Shown here one piece after another: positions 1 to 8,836 of a DNA stretch of 64,000 nt; the first letter of the stretch is position 1; the number at the start of each line of letters is the position of its first letter. A model generated the notes under the pieces. It was not told the origin of the DNA, did no database searches, and saw only the letters and a list, made by a program, of their open reading frames with translations. This stretch comes from Shewanella khirikhana (GTDB lineage: Bacteria > Pseudomonadota > Gammaproteobacteria > Enterobacterales > Shewanellaceae), in the NCBI RefSeq assembly GCF_003957745.1, contig NZ_CP020373.1:558001-622000 (forward strand). Reading direction: 5' to 3'. The translations under genes were made by a program, and so were the position numbers.

Positions 1-19
1 CGCAAAAGGAAGCTTAACC

Positions 20-592
20 ATGAAAAAGACACTGATCTCTGCGCTGCTCGCCAGCACTGTGATGACTGCCCCGGCCTTTGCCGCTGACTATGTGATTGAC
101 AGCCAGGGCGCCCACGCGTCTATCCATTTTAAAGTGAATCACCTGGGCTACAGCTTTGTTGTAGGGCGCTTCAATGATTTTGGCGGTGAATTCAGCTTTG
201 ACGCCAAATCTCCTGAAACCGCTAAAGTAAAGGTGAAGGTTAACACCCAGAGTCTGGACTCGAACCACGCCGAGCGTGACAAACACCTAAAGAGTGCCGA
301 CTTTATCAATGCAGGCAAATACAGTGAGGCTGTGTTTGAGTCGTCCTCAGTAACGGCCGGCGCCGATGGCAAATTGCAAATCAGCGGTAACTTCACCTTA
401 AATGGTGTGACCAAGCCGCTGGTTATCGACGCCGTAGCCGTGGGTGAGGGCACCGATCCCTGGGGTGGATACCGTGCGGGCTTCACCGGCACAACCAGCT
501 TTGCCCTTAAGGACTACAACATTAACTATGATTTGGGCCCAGCCTCGACCCACGTGACCCTGGACCTGGTGGTGGAAGGCGTTCGCAAGTAA
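20..592 (+). CDS. yceI: YceI-family periplasmic protein
   Basis: 190-residue secreted protein. Residues 1-21 form a clear Sec signal peptide (KK, hydrophobic LISALLASTVMTA, then AFA before ADY). The mature part carries YceI-family features: a start resembling DSQGAHASIHFKVNHLG, a central SADFINAGKYSEAVFESS segment, and the GxFTLNGVTKPL motif. The family forms a lipocalin-like barrel that binds long polyprenyl or isoprenoid ligands, but the physiological role is not settled. An AAGGA ribosome site lies about 10 bases before the ATG. A GNRA-loop terminator follows, so it ends its transcription unit here. Any operon partner lies left of the window. Confidence 0.9.
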   Translation: MKKTLISALLASTVMTAPAFAADYVIDSQGAHASIHFKVNHLGYSFVVGRFNDFGGEFSFDAKSPETAKVKVKVNTQSLDSNHAERDKHLKSADFINAGKYSEAVFESSSVTAGADGKLQISGNFTLNGVTKPLVIDAVAVGEGTDPWGGYRAGFTGTTSFALKDYNINYDLGPASTHVTLDLVVEGVRK

Positions 593-620
593 GGCTTACA
601 CTTTTCCCCCTACTTATGTA

Positions 621-641
621 CGCCCCGCAAGGGGCGTTTTT
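621..641 (+). terminator. Rho-independent terminator after yceI
   Basis: A 6-bp GC stem (CGCCCC/GGGGCG) closes on a GCAA tetraloop and is followed by TTTTT. It sits about 30 bases after the yceI stop. Confidence 0.85.
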
Positions 642-768
642 CATGGGGAATTGTCGTGCATCGGGCACGGATTTCAGGGTACACTAGCGCCAATTTCACG
701 CATCGTTTTCCTGTGCTGGTTTGATACCGGCATCAGGTTGCTTTTGTTTTAAGGAGACGAAAGACACT

Positions 769-1245
769 ATGAATAAGGTGCCTATGACGGTGGTTGGAGC
801 CGAGCAGCTCCGTAAAGAACTGGACTTTTTGAAGTTCGACCGTCGCCCTAAAATCACTGAAGCCATTGCCGCGGCAAGGGAGCTTGGCGATCTTAAGGAA
901 AACGCCGAATATCACGCTGCCCGTGAAGAGCAGGGGATCTGTGAAGCCCGCATCCGTGATATCGAAGGCAAGTTGTCCAACGCGCAAATCATCGATGTGA
1001 CCAAGATGCCCAACACTGGCCGCATCATTTTTGGCACCACAGTGACCATTTTGAACCTGGATACTGATGCCGAAGTGACTTACCGCATCGTGGGTGATGA
1101 TGAAGCCAATATCAAAGAAAACCTGATTTCGGTGAACTCGCCTATTGCCCGAGGTCTGATTGGCAAAAACCTGGGGGATGAAGTGAATATCACGACCCCG
1201 GCAGGTGTGACTGCCTACGAAGTGGTGGAAGTGGAATACATCTGA
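769..1245 (+). CDS. greA: Transcription elongation factor GreA
   Basis: 158 residues, the same length as E. coli GreA. The N-terminal coiled-coil carries the family segment ELGDLKENAEYHAAREEQ, which includes the acidic tip that enters the RNA polymerase secondary channel and stimulates cleavage of backtracked transcripts. The C-terminal FKBP-like domain includes LISVNSPIARGLIGK. I chose the ATG at 769 because AAGGAGA lies about 11 bases upstream and the length then matches the family. Reading frame continues upstream to 721, but that part has no ribosome site and no homology. It is convergent with yhbY and shares a terminator with it. Confidence 0.97.
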   Translation: MNKVPMTVVGAEQLRKELDFLKFDRRPKITEAIAAARELGDLKENAEYHAAREEQGICEARIRDIEGKLSNAQIIDVTKMPNTGRIIFGTTVTILNLDTDAEVTYRIVGDDEANIKENLISVNSPIARGLIGKNLGDEVNITTPAGVTAYEVVEVEYI

Positions 1246-1263
1246 TTTCTGCTGCCATCAAAC

Positions 1264-1291
1264 AAAAAAGCCGCTTTTCAGCGGCTTTTTT
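1264..1291. terminator. Bidirectional terminator between greA and yhbY
   Basis: A GCCGC stem, TTTTCA loop and GCGGC are flanked by A6 on the left and T6 on the right, so the hairpin can end both the rightward greA and the leftward yhbY transcripts. Confidence 0.88.
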
Positions 1292-1321
1292 GTTGATTCT
1301 CTCACGCGAGAGGGCGAAAGA

Positions 1322-1621
1322 TTAACGCGCCTTTGGCAGGCCAATCTTTTGCTCTTCGGACTGGCGATACAGCACCAGCACGTGACCGATAAGCTGTACT
1401 TTGGCAGCCTGGGTTTCACGTACAATGGCGTCAACGATGGCGAGTTTCATTTCGCGATCGCTGGTAGCCACTTTCACCTTGATAAGTTCGTGGTGATTCA
1501 GGGCTCCGTCGATTTCAGCCAGCACTCCCTCGGTCAGGCCATTGGCCCCGAGCAGCACCACCGGCTTTAAATCGTGCGCCAGTCCTTTGAGATGCTGTTT
1601 CTGTTTGGTCGTCAGGTTCAT
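1322..1621 (-). CDS. yhbY: Ribosome assembly RNA-binding protein YhbY (CRM domain)
   Basis: 99-residue CRM-domain protein that associates with pre-50S ribosomal subunits. The start MNLTTKQKQHLKGLAH and the GANGLTEGVLAEID loop (CRM GxxG-like motif) closely match E. coli YhbY. I use the ATG at 1621, three codons inside the longest frame, because MNL is the conserved family start. It is divergent from rlmE, which modifies 23S rRNA; E. coli has the same arrangement. Confidence 0.93.
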   Translation of the reverse strand: MNLTTKQKQHLKGLAHDLKPVVLLGANGLTEGVLAEIDGALNHHELIKVKVATSDREMKLAIVDAIVRETQAAKVQLIGHVLVLYRQSEEQKIGLPKAR

Positions 1622-1711
1622 TTCTACCAACTTTTGCTGAGTTACTGTTGAAAGTTGGGTATTCTACCCTTATATAGCCCTTGTGTAACTCTCATTTGTC
1701 GCGGATTTTTA

Positions 1712-2341
1712 ATGACAGCTAAAAAACGTTCTGCCAGCTCCACCCGGTGGATGCAGGAGCATTTCGATGATCACTATGTGAAATTGGCCCAAAAACGGGG
1801 CTTACGTTCCCGCGCCGCTTTCAAACTGGAAGAACTGCAGGAAAAGGATCATCTGATTAAACCCGGCATGACAGTGGTGGATTTGGGTGCAGCCCCCGGT
1901 GGCTGGTCCCAGGTGGCTGTCAAACTTGTGGGTGATAGGGGCAAGGTTGTTGCCTGTGATATTCTGCCGATGGATCCCATCGTTGGGGTAGACTTCCTGC
2001 AGGGCGATTTCCGTGAAGATGCGGTACTCGAAGCCCTCCTTGAACGGGTGGGTGACGATAAAGTAGATGTGGTGTTGTCTGATATGGCACCCAACATGAG
2101 TGGTACTGGTGGTGTTGATCAGCCCCGGGCCATGTATCTGGTGGAACTGGCGCTGGACATGTGCCATCAGGTATTGGCGCCCAACGGCAGCTTTGCCGTT
2201 AAAGTCTTTCAGGGGGAGGGCTTTGACGAATACATGAAAGCGGTCAAAGAGGCGTTCAAGGTCGTCAAAACACGTAAACCGGACTCATCGCGGGCGCGTT
2301 CCCGTGAAGTCTATCTGGTGGCAACAGGGTACAAGTTGTAG
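1712..2341 (+). CDS. rlmE: 23S rRNA (uridine-2'-O) methyltransferase RlmE
   Basis: 209 residues, identical in length to E. coli RlmE (FtsJ/RrmJ), the SAM-dependent heat-shock methylase of U2552 in 23S rRNA. The SAM-binding motif VVDLGAAPGGWSQ is intact. The K-D-K-E catalytic tetrad can be placed: K in RAAFKLEE, D in LSDMAPNMSG, K in SFAVKVFQGEG, and E in SREVYLVATG. The start MTAKKRSAS matches the family start, and the longer frame from 1655 has no homology. It is followed 45 bases later by ftsH, as in E. coli. Confidence 0.96.
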   Translation: MTAKKRSASSTRWMQEHFDDHYVKLAQKRGLRSRAAFKLEELQEKDHLIKPGMTVVDLGAAPGGWSQVAVKLVGDRGKVVACDILPMDPIVGVDFLQGDFREDAVLEALLERVGDDKVDVVLSDMAPNMSGTGGVDQPRAMYLVELALDMCHQVLAPNGSFAVKVFQGEGFDEYMKAVKEAFKVVKTRKPDSSRARSREVYLVATGYKL

Positions 2342-2386
2342 TACCCTGAGGCTTAGCTTCGCAAGACTGTAAAGAGGCCTACTAAC

Positions 2387-4336
2387 TTGAGTGATATGGC
2401 AAAAAATCTCATTCTCTGGGTCGTCATCGCCGTTGTGCTGATGTCGGTGTTCCAGGGCTATTCCCCCTCTTCTTCGTCATCGCAGAAGATGGATTACTCC
2501 ACCTTCCTGGACGATGTTCGTTCCGGCCAAATCGCCACGGTCGAAATCAAAAGCGACCAACGCACTATCGAAGGGCAGAAACGCAGTGGTGAAAAGTTCA
2601 CTACTATCATGCCCATGTACGATCAGGATCTGATTAACGACCTCGATCGCAAAGGCGTGACCATGAAGGGCGAAGAAGCGCAGGAATCCAGTTTCCTGAC
2701 CCAAATCTTCATCTCCTGGTTCCCGATGCTGCTGCTGATTGGGGTGTGGATCTTCTTTATGCGTCAGATGCAGGGCGGTGGCGGCAAAGGCGCTATGTCC
2801 TTTGGCAAAAGCAAAGCCAAGCTGATGAGTGAAGACCAGATTAAAACCACCTTCGCAGACGTGGCTGGCTGTGATGAAGCCAAAGAAGAAGTGAAGGAAA
2901 TGGTGGACTACCTGCGTGACCCAACCAAGTTCCAGAAACTGGGTGGTCGCATTCCTACCGGCGTGCTGATGGTAGGTCCTCCAGGTACAGGTAAAACCCT
3001 GCTGGCCAAGGCCATTGCCGGTGAAGCCAAGGTGCCATTCTTTACCATTTCCGGTTCTGACTTCGTGGAAATGTTCGTCGGTGTGGGTGCATCCCGCGTG
3101 CGCGACATGTTCGACCAGGCCAAGAAGTCCGCGCCTTGTATCATCTTTATCGACGAAATCGATGCCGTGGGCCGTCAGCGCGGTGCAGGTCTCGGTGGTG
3201 GTCACGATGAGCGTGAGCAGACCCTAAACCAGATGCTGGTTGAGATGGATGGCTTTGAAGGTAACGAAGGTATTATCGTTATTGCCGCGACCAACCGTCC
3301 GGACGTGCTGGACGCGGCGCTGTTGCGTCCAGGCCGTTTCGACCGTCAGGTTGTTGTGGGTCTGCCAGATGTTCGTGGCCGTGAGCAAATTCTGAAAGTG
3401 CATATGCGCAAAGTGCCACTGGCAGAAGACGTGAAAGCGAGCGTAATTGCCCGTGGTACGCCTGGCTTCTCAGGTGCCGATTTGGCCAACCTGGTCAACG
3501 AAGCAGCGCTGTTTGCCGCCCGCGGTAACCGCCGCGTGGTAAGCATGGAAGAGTTTGAGCGTGCCAAAGACAAAATCATGATGGGCGCCGAGCGCCGCTC
3601 CATGGTGATGTCGGAAGCCGAAAAAGAAATGACCGCCTACCACGAAGCTGGTCACGCCATTGTGGGTTATCTGGTGCCTGAGCACGACCCTGTGCACAAG
3701 GTGACCATTATTCCCCGTGGTCGCGCGCTGGGTGTAACCTTCTTCTTGCCCGAGGCGGATGCTGTCAGTCAGAGTCGCCGTAAACTTGAGAGTAAAATCT
3801 CGGTTGCCTACGGTGGTCGTCTGGCCGAAGAGCTTATCTACGGCACCGAGCAGGTCTCTACCGGCGCCTCTCAGGACATCAAGTATGCCACGTCTATCGC
3901 CCGTAACATGGTGACCCAGTGGGGCTTCTCCGACAAGCTTGGCCCGCTGCTCTATGCCGATGAAGAAGGCGAAGTGTTCCTCGGCCGCTCTATGGCCAAG
4001 GCCAAGCACATGTCCGACGAAACGGCTGCGCTTATCGACGCCGAAGTGAAAGTCATCATCGACCGTAACTATGAGCGTGCCAATCAGCTACTGGTTGATA
4101 ACATGGACATCCTGCATGCCATGAAAGACGCGCTGATGAAGTACGAGACTATCGACTCCCGTCAGATTGAAGATTTGATGGAGCGCCGTGAAGTGCGTAT
4201 GCCTGCCGACTGGCAGAAAGACGAGCAAAATGGCGACAAAGGCGATAAGGGTAACAAAGGTGTTGAGGCTGCCTCAGAAGATGAAGCCGCCAAGCCGACG
4301 GACCTGAATCCCGACGAGCCTGTGACCAAACACTGA
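2387..4336 (+). CDS. ftsH: ATP-dependent zinc metalloprotease FtsH
   Basis: 649-residue inner-membrane AAA+ protease that degrades membrane and short-lived cytosolic proteins. Two N-terminal membrane segments (about residues 6-25 and 108-128) flank a short periplasmic domain. The cytosolic part has Walker A GPPGTGKT starting at residue 197, Walker B IIFIDEID, a second region of homology with NRPDVLDAALLRPGRFDR, and the zinc site HEAGH at 419-423. The TTG at 2387 is preferred over the ATG at 2396: the AAGAGG ribosome site is 9 bases from the TTG but 18 from the ATG. The C-terminal tail is a variable Lys/Asp/Glu-rich stretch. Confidence 0.97.
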   Translation: MSDMAKNLILWVVIAVVLMSVFQGYSPSSSSSQKMDYSTFLDDVRSGQIATVEIKSDQRTIEGQKRSGEKFTTIMPMYDQDLINDLDRKGVTMKGEEAQESSFLTQIFISWFPMLLLIGVWIFFMRQMQGGGGKGAMSFGKSKAKLMSEDQIKTTFADVAGCDEAKEEVKEMVDYLRDPTKFQKLGGRIPTGVLMVGPPGTGKTLLAKAIAGEAKVPFFTISGSDFVEMFVGVGASRVRDMFDQAKKSAPCIIFIDEIDAVGRQRGAGLGGGHDEREQTLNQMLVEMDGFEGNEGIIVIAATNRPDVLDAALLRPGRFDRQVVVGLPDVRGREQILKVHMRKVPLAEDVKASVIARGTPGFSGADLANLVNEAALFAARGNRRVVSMEEFERAKDKIMMGAERRSMVMSEAEKEMTAYHEAGHAIVGYLVPEHDPVHKVTIIPRGRALGVTFFLPEADAVSQSRRKLESKISVAYGGRLAEELIYGTEQVSTGASQDIKYATSIARNMVTQWGFSDKLGPLLYADEEGEVFLGRSMAKAKHMSDETAALIDAEVKVIIDRNYERANQLLVDNMDILHAMKDALMKYETIDSRQIEDLMERREVRMPADWQKDEQNGDKGDKGNKGVEAASEDEAAKPTDLNPDEPVTKH

Positions 4337-4361
4337 TGCTGTCGCAGGATTGATGTAATAA

Positions 4362-4389
4362 AAGAAAACCCCGGTCTCGGGGTTTTCTT
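4362..4389 (+). terminator. Terminator or attenuator between ftsH and folP
   Basis: A perfect 12-bp stem (AAGAAAACCCCG / CGGGGTTTTCTT) closes on a GTCT loop. It ends only 15 bases before the folP GTG, so folP needs read-through or a promoter inside ftsH. Confidence 0.8.
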
Positions 4390-4404
4390 GTTTGAGGAGA
4401 GCAC

Positions 4405-5244
4405 GTGTTCACGCTTACAGCCAGGGACAAAACCCTCGTTCTGAGTCGCCCGGTGGTGATGGGCATCCTGAATGTCACCCCTGACTCTTTTTCCGATGGC
4501 GGCCGATTCGCCGCGATTGAGTCGGCATGCGATCATGCCGATCAGCTGGTACAGCAAGGCGCGGGCATTATCGACATTGGCGGCGAGTCCACCCGGCCAG
4601 GGGCCGCCGAGGTGTCGCTTGATGAGGAGCTTTGCCGGGTCATTCCGCTGGTGGAATATGTTGCCCGCACCCACGATGTGTGGGTGTCCGTGGATACCAG
4701 CAAAGCCGAGGTGATGCGGGAAGCTGCCCTAGCGGGTGCCCATCTGATTAATGATGTGCGGGCGTTACAGGAGCCTGGTGCTCTGGCCGCCGCGGCCGCC
4801 ACTGGTTTGCCGGTGTGTCTGATGCACATGCAAGGTCAGCCGCGCACCATGCAGCACAGTCCACAATATGACAATCTGATTGATGATGTGTGTTCGTTTT
4901 TTGAACATCGGATTGCCGCCTGTGTTGACGCCGGGATCCCACAGGCGCAGATTATCCTTGATCCTGGTTTTGGATTCGGCAAAACCCTGGCGCACAATTA
5001 TGAGCTGCTCGCCCGATTTGCAGCCTTTGAGCGCTTTGGCTTGCCGTTATTGGCGGGACTGTCCCGCAAGAGTATGTTTGGCAATCTGCTTGGCCGCGAT
5101 GCGACCTCACGTCTCGCGGGCAGCCTGGCCGGCGCTATGCTGGCCGCCCAGCAGGGAGCCAATATCATTCGGGTTCACGATGTTGCCGAGACTGTCGATG
5201 TACTTAAGGTACTCGAGGCAACCGGAGCCTATGACAAGCTGTGA
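4405..5244 (+). CDS. folP: Dihydropteroate synthase
   Basis: 279 residues. Condenses p-aminobenzoate with 6-hydroxymethyl-dihydropterin diphosphate in folate synthesis and is the sulfonamide target. Both family signatures are present: GILNVTPDSFSDGG near the N terminus and IDIGGESTRPGA after it. The pterin-site residues follow in DPGFGFGKT and GLSRKSMFG. The start is GTG with GAGGAG 5 bases before it; the frame has no usable earlier start. It lies in the conserved ftsH-folP-glmM order, 65 bases before glmM. Confidence 0.96.
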   Translation: MFTLTARDKTLVLSRPVVMGILNVTPDSFSDGGRFAAIESACDHADQLVQQGAGIIDIGGESTRPGAAEVSLDEELCRVIPLVEYVARTHDVWVSVDTSKAEVMREAALAGAHLINDVRALQEPGALAAAAATGLPVCLMHMQGQPRTMQHSPQYDNLIDDVCSFFEHRIAACVDAGIPQAQIILDPGFGFGKTLAHNYELLARFAAFERFGLPLLAGLSRKSMFGNLLGRDATSRLAGSLAGAMLAAQQGANIIRVHDVAETVDVLKVLEATGAYDKL

Positions 5245-5309
5245 CACAGGATGTGACAGCATAAGAAAGTTGAAGTCCTGCAAGGACCAGAGAGTAAATG
5301 GGGTAGAGC

Positions 5310-6647
5310 GTGTCGCAACGTAAATTTTTTGGAACCGATGGCATTCGTGGCAAGGTAGGTTCAGGCCAGATGACGCCTGAACTGGCGCTTAAGCTGGGCT
5401 GGGCCGCCGGCAGGGTTCTGGCCCGTACCGGAACCCGCAAGGTGATTATTGGTAAAGACACCCGCATTTCGGGTTATATGTTTGAGTCGGCGCTGGAAGC
5501 GGGTTTTTCATCCGCTGGATTGAATGTGCTGCTGATGGGGCCAATGCCTACGCCGGCCGTTGCCTATCTTACCCGTACCTTCCGCGCCGAAGCCGGGGTG
5601 GTGATCAGCGCTTCCCACAATCCTTATTATGATAACGGCATCAAGTTCTTCTCCACTGACGGCAGCAAGTTAGATGACGAGATTGAACTGCAAATTGAAG
5701 CTGAACTCGAAAAGCCACTGGAGTGTGCTGAGTCCCAGCACCTTGGCAAGGTGTCCCGTATCGACGATGCCCGCGGCCGTTATATTGAATATTGCAAAGG
5801 TAACTTCCCCGCAGATCAGACCCTGAGTGGCCTTAAAATCGTGGTGGATTGTGCCCACGGCGCAACCTATCACATTGCCCCGGCGGTATTCCGTGAACTC
5901 GGCGCCGATGTCGTTGCCATTGGCATTGAGCCAAACGGCATGAACATCAACGATAAGTGCGGTGCTACCTCCATGGCAGCCATCCGTGACAAGGTAATCG
6001 AAGTTAAAGCTGATCTGGGGATTGCCCTGGATGGCGACGGCGACCGAATCATGATGGTGACCCGTGATGGAGAGATTGTCGATGGCGACCAAATCCTTTA
6101 TATCCTTGCCCGCGATGCCAAAGAGCGCGGCATTCTTAAAGGCGGCGTGGTAGGCACGCAAATGGCCAACCTCGGTTTGGAGCTGGCATTAAAAGAAGAA
6201 GGCATTCCTTTTGCCCGCTCCAAAGTGGGCGACCGCTATGTGATGGAACTGCTGAAAGAGCATGGCTGGCGCATTGGCGGCGAAAACTCTGGTCATATTC
6301 TCAATCTCGACCATGGCACTACAGGTGACGGCATTGTGGCAGGTATCCTGGTGCTGGCGGCGATGCGTCGCAGCGGTAAAGATCTGAAAGAGATGATTAA
6401 TGATCTGAAGATGTTCCCGCAAATTCTGGTCAATGTCCGCTTTGAAGGCGATAAGAATCCACTGGAAGCTGAAAGCGTGACTGCCAAGGTTGCCGAAGTT
6501 GAGCGTGAGCTTGGTGAACGCGGCCGGGTACTGCTGCGCAAATCCGGCACCGAGCCGCTGCTGCGGGTGATGGTGGAAGGTGAGCACAAAGACACGGTAA
6601 CCCGTCTTGCCAATGCAATTGCCGATGCGGTAAAAGCGGCGGTGTAA
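5310..6647 (+). CDS. glmM: Phosphoglucosamine mutase
   Basis: 445 residues, the usual length. Converts glucosamine-6-phosphate to glucosamine-1-phosphate for UDP-GlcNAc, and so feeds peptidoglycan and LPS. The phosphorylated serine is Ser102 in VISASHNP. The Mg-binding loop is DGDGDR, the sugar-binding loop is GGENSGH, and the phosphate-binding loop is RKSGTEPLLR. The start is GTG with a G-rich ribosome site (GGGGTAGAG). No terminator is visible after it. Confidence 0.97.
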   Translation: MSQRKFFGTDGIRGKVGSGQMTPELALKLGWAAGRVLARTGTRKVIIGKDTRISGYMFESALEAGFSSAGLNVLLMGPMPTPAVAYLTRTFRAEAGVVISASHNPYYDNGIKFFSTDGSKLDDEIELQIEAELEKPLECAESQHLGKVSRIDDARGRYIEYCKGNFPADQTLSGLKIVVDCAHGATYHIAPAVFRELGADVVAIGIEPNGMNINDKCGATSMAAIRDKVIEVKADLGIALDGDGDRIMMVTRDGEIVDGDQILYILARDAKERGILKGGVVGTQMANLGLELALKEEGIPFARSKVGDRYVMELLKEHGWRIGGENSGHILNLDHGTTGDGIVAGILVLAAMRRSGKDLKEMINDLKMFPQILVNVRFEGDKNPLEAESVTAKVAEVERELGERGRVLLRKSGTEPLLRVMVEGEHKDTVTRLANAIADAVKAAV

Positions 6648-6761
6648 AAGCGTTAATGTATAAATTTTAGTAGCTTAGCGCGCGTTTTAAGCAAAAATGG
6701 GCTCGCTGGAATAAAAAAGCAACAGTCGAGCCTGTTTTTGCCAAAAAGTCGAAAATAGGTG

Positions 6762-6790
6762 TTGTAACTTAAAACGCGGTTCGCTATTAT
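6762..6790 (+). promoter_or_regulatory. Sigma-70 type promoter for tpiA-secG
   Basis: TTGTAA (6762-6767), a 17-bp spacer and TATTAT (6785-6790). It lies 26 bases before the tpiA start in an AT-rich gap after glmM. Confidence 0.6.
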
Positions 6791-6816
6791 TCGCTCCGCT
6801 TTCAGAGGAGATGGTG

Positions 6817-7599
6817 ATGGCACTCAGGCGTCCAATGGTAGCAGGTAACTGGAAGATGAATGGCAGCTCAGCGCTGGCTCAGGAACTCTTCAGCAAGTTT
6901 GCCGTTAAGCTCCAAAACGATTCAGCGGAAGTCGTGTTGTGTCCGCCGGCAATTTACCTTGAAAGCGTCAGGCAACTGCTTGAAGCGAATAAAGAAGCCC
7001 TCAACGGCTGCTTGGTTCGAATGGGCGCGCAAAACTTAAGTCAACATGACTTTGGTGCCTATACCGGTGAAATATCCGGGCAGATGCTGAAAGATTCCGG
7101 ATGTCGATATGTAATTGTCGGACATTCAGAGCGGCGAAGAATGTATGGTGAAACCAGCGACATAGTCGCAGAGAAGTTCGCCGCCGCTCAAAAGCACGGA
7201 CTGACCCCAATACTTTGTGTTGGTGAATCCGGTCCAGCGCGTGAAGCAAGACGCACCTTCGAGGTGATTGCAGAAGAGCTGGATGTGGTGATCGAAAAGA
7301 ACGGCACCATGGCTTTTGATAATGCCATTATCGCTTACGAGCCGCTTTGGGCAGTAGGCACAGGCAAAAGCGCTACACCAGAGCAAGCCCAGGAAGTGCA
7401 TGCGTTTATACGCAGAAGGCTCTCTGAAGTGTCTCCCTTTATCGGCGAGAACATCAGGATCCTCTACGGCGGCAGTGTGACGCCGAGCAATGCGGCAGAT
7501 TTGTTTGCCCAGCCTGATGTTGATGGTGGACTGATTGGCGGAGCCAGTTTAAACTCAACCGAGTTTTTAACCCTGTGTTCCATAGCAATGAGCGCATGA
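6817..7599 (+). CDS. tpiA: Triosephosphate isomerase
   Basis: 260 residues. Interconverts dihydroxyacetone phosphate and glyceraldehyde-3-phosphate. Active-site lysine in AGNWKMNG (Lys13), electrophilic histidine in VGHSERR, catalytic glutamate in AYEPLWAVGTGK, and the phosphate-binding segments YGGSVTP and GGLIGGASL. I start at the ATG at 6817, not 6811, because AGAGGAG directly abuts 6811 and would leave no spacing. It sits between glmM and secG; in E. coli tpiA is elsewhere. The secG start follows one base after the stop. Confidence 0.96.
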   Translation: MALRRPMVAGNWKMNGSSALAQELFSKFAVKLQNDSAEVVLCPPAIYLESVRQLLEANKEALNGCLVRMGAQNLSQHDFGAYTGEISGQMLKDSGCRYVIVGHSERRRMYGETSDIVAEKFAAAQKHGLTPILCVGESGPAREARRTFEVIAEELDVVIEKNGTMAFDNAIIAYEPLWAVGTGKSATPEQAQEVHAFIRRRLSEVSPFIGENIRILYGGSVTPSNAADLFAQPDVDGGLIGGASLNSTEFLTLCSIAMSA

Positions 7600-7600
7600 T

Positions 7601-7927
7601 ATGTACGAAGTACTGATAGTTATTTACTTGTTGGTTGCCCTGGGTCTGATTGGCCTGGTACTCATCCAGCAAGGTAAAGGGGCCGATATGGGCGCGTCAT
7701 TTGGCGCCGGTGCATCGGGTACCCTGTTTGGTTCCAGTGGTTCAGGCAACTTTTTGACCCGTTCCACAGCCATCCTTGCAGTGGCGTTTTTCACTCTGAG
7801 CCTGATCATCGGCAACCTGAGTGCACACCACGTGAAGCAGGAAGATAAATGGAACAACATCGGTTCTGAACCTGCCGCTCAGGAAGTTCAGCAAACCGAA
7901 CAGTCAGAGACCAAAATCCCTGACTAA
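7601..7927 (+). CDS. secG: Preprotein translocase subunit SecG
   Basis: 108-residue inner-membrane partner of SecYE. Two hydrophobic segments (about 3-23 and 53-72) flank the conserved cytosolic loop with QQGKGADMGASFGAGASGTLFGSSGSGNFL. The polar C-terminal tail is variable. It follows tpiA with a 1-base gap, so it is translationally linked. tRNA-Leu begins 13 bases after the stop, as in E. coli secG-leuU. Confidence 0.95.
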   Translation: MYEVLIVIYLLVALGLIGLVLIQQGKGADMGASFGAGASGTLFGSSGSGNFLTRSTAILAVAFFTLSLIIGNLSAHHVKQEDKWNNIGSEPAAQEVQQTEQSETKIPD

Positions 7928-7939
7928 AAAGCAAGATTA

Positions 7940-8026
7940 GCCGAGGTGGTGAAATTGGTAGACGCGCAGCCTTGAGGTGGCTGTGTCCTAACGGACGTGC
8001 GGGTTCAAGTCCCGCCCTCGGCACCA
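7940..8026 (+). tRNA. leuU: tRNA-Leu (anticodon GAG)
   Basis: 87 nt including the encoded CCA. The acceptor stem pairs GCCGAGG with CCTCGGC. The anticodon loop TTGAGGT is closed by CAGCC/GGCTG, with GAG at 7974-7976. A variable arm typical of class II tRNAs and the T-loop GGTTCAAGTCC are present. It lies after secG as E. coli leuU does. Confidence 0.97.
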
Positions 8027-8108
8027 ATTTTAAAAACGACTGTTACAGCTTAAGCGACTATCAGTCATTGCAAGAAACGACGTAAGTCAATATACTTGCA
8101 GCAGTTGA

Positions 8109-8185
<77 letters not shown>

Positions 8186-8245
8186 GCTCCCAGTTTCGAA
8201 TTTACGGAAGAATTCGCTACTGTAAACAGGTTCTTAGAAGCAATG

Positions 8246-8268
8246 ACCTCGTTATTACGGGGTTTTTT
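8246..8268 (+). terminator. Possible weak terminator/attenuator after tRNA-fMet
   Basis: A 6-bp stem ACCTCG/CGGGGT (one G-T pair) with a TTATTA loop and a following T-run, 60 bases after the tRNA. It may separate tRNA processing from part of the rimP operon transcription. Confidence 0.45.
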
Positions 8269-8353
8269 GTTATATGGACTTTCAGATCCGCCGCGAGGTT
8301 TGCGGTACAGTACTGGGGCTTTATAGCCCTTTTTTGTTTTTTGGGGGGTCACT

Positions 8354-8809
8354 TTGGCGACTTTGGAAACCAGACTGGCAGAGATGCTGACACCGGCTGT
8401 CGAAGCCTTGGGCTATGAGGTGTGGGGCATTGAATACGTGCAAGCGGGTAAACATTCTATCCTGCGCGTTTATATCGACAGCGAGAAGGGCATTTCCGTG
8501 GACGACTGCGCCGAATCCAGTCGCCAAATCAGTGCGATCCTCGATGTTGAAGATCCTATTTCTCACGAATTCACCCTTGAGGTGTCTTCACCCGGGCTAG
8601 ACCGCCCGTTGTTCAACGCGGCTCAGTATGCCCGTTACATCGGTGAAGATGTGAAAGTACAACTGACCATGCCTGTGGAAGGCAGTCGGAATTTGAAAGG
8701 CGTTATCGACACGGTTGACGGCCAGATGCTGACCATCAAAGTCGATGGCAAAGCGTTGGTCGTTGCCCTGGACAATATCCGCAAAGGCAACATTATTGCG
8801 AAGTTTTGA
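8354..8809 (+). CDS. rimP: Ribosome maturation factor RimP
   Basis: 151 residues, as in the family. Needed for 30S subunit maturation. Recognised by VEALGYEVWGIEYV near the start, RVYIDSEKGISVDDCAESSRQ, and the signature EVSSPGLDRPLF. The start is TTG at 8354 with a G-rich ribosome site (GGGGGGT) 4-5 bases upstream; the residues MATLETRL align with the E. coli start MSTLEQKL. First gene of the rimP-nusA-infB-rbfA-truB operon. Confidence 0.95.
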   Translation: MATLETRLAEMLTPAVEALGYEVWGIEYVQAGKHSILRVYIDSEKGISVDDCAESSRQISAILDVEDPISHEFTLEVSSPGLDRPLFNAAQYARYIGEDVKVQLTMPVEGSRNLKGVIDTVDGQMLTIKVDGKALVVALDNIRKGNIIAKF

Positions 8810-8836
8810 TAGTTTCAAGGTGAACGAGGCAAGACG

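Noticed and set aside
651..685. A greA promoter from TTGTCG and TACACT
   Set aside because: The spacer would be 23 bases, too long for a standard sigma-70 promoter.
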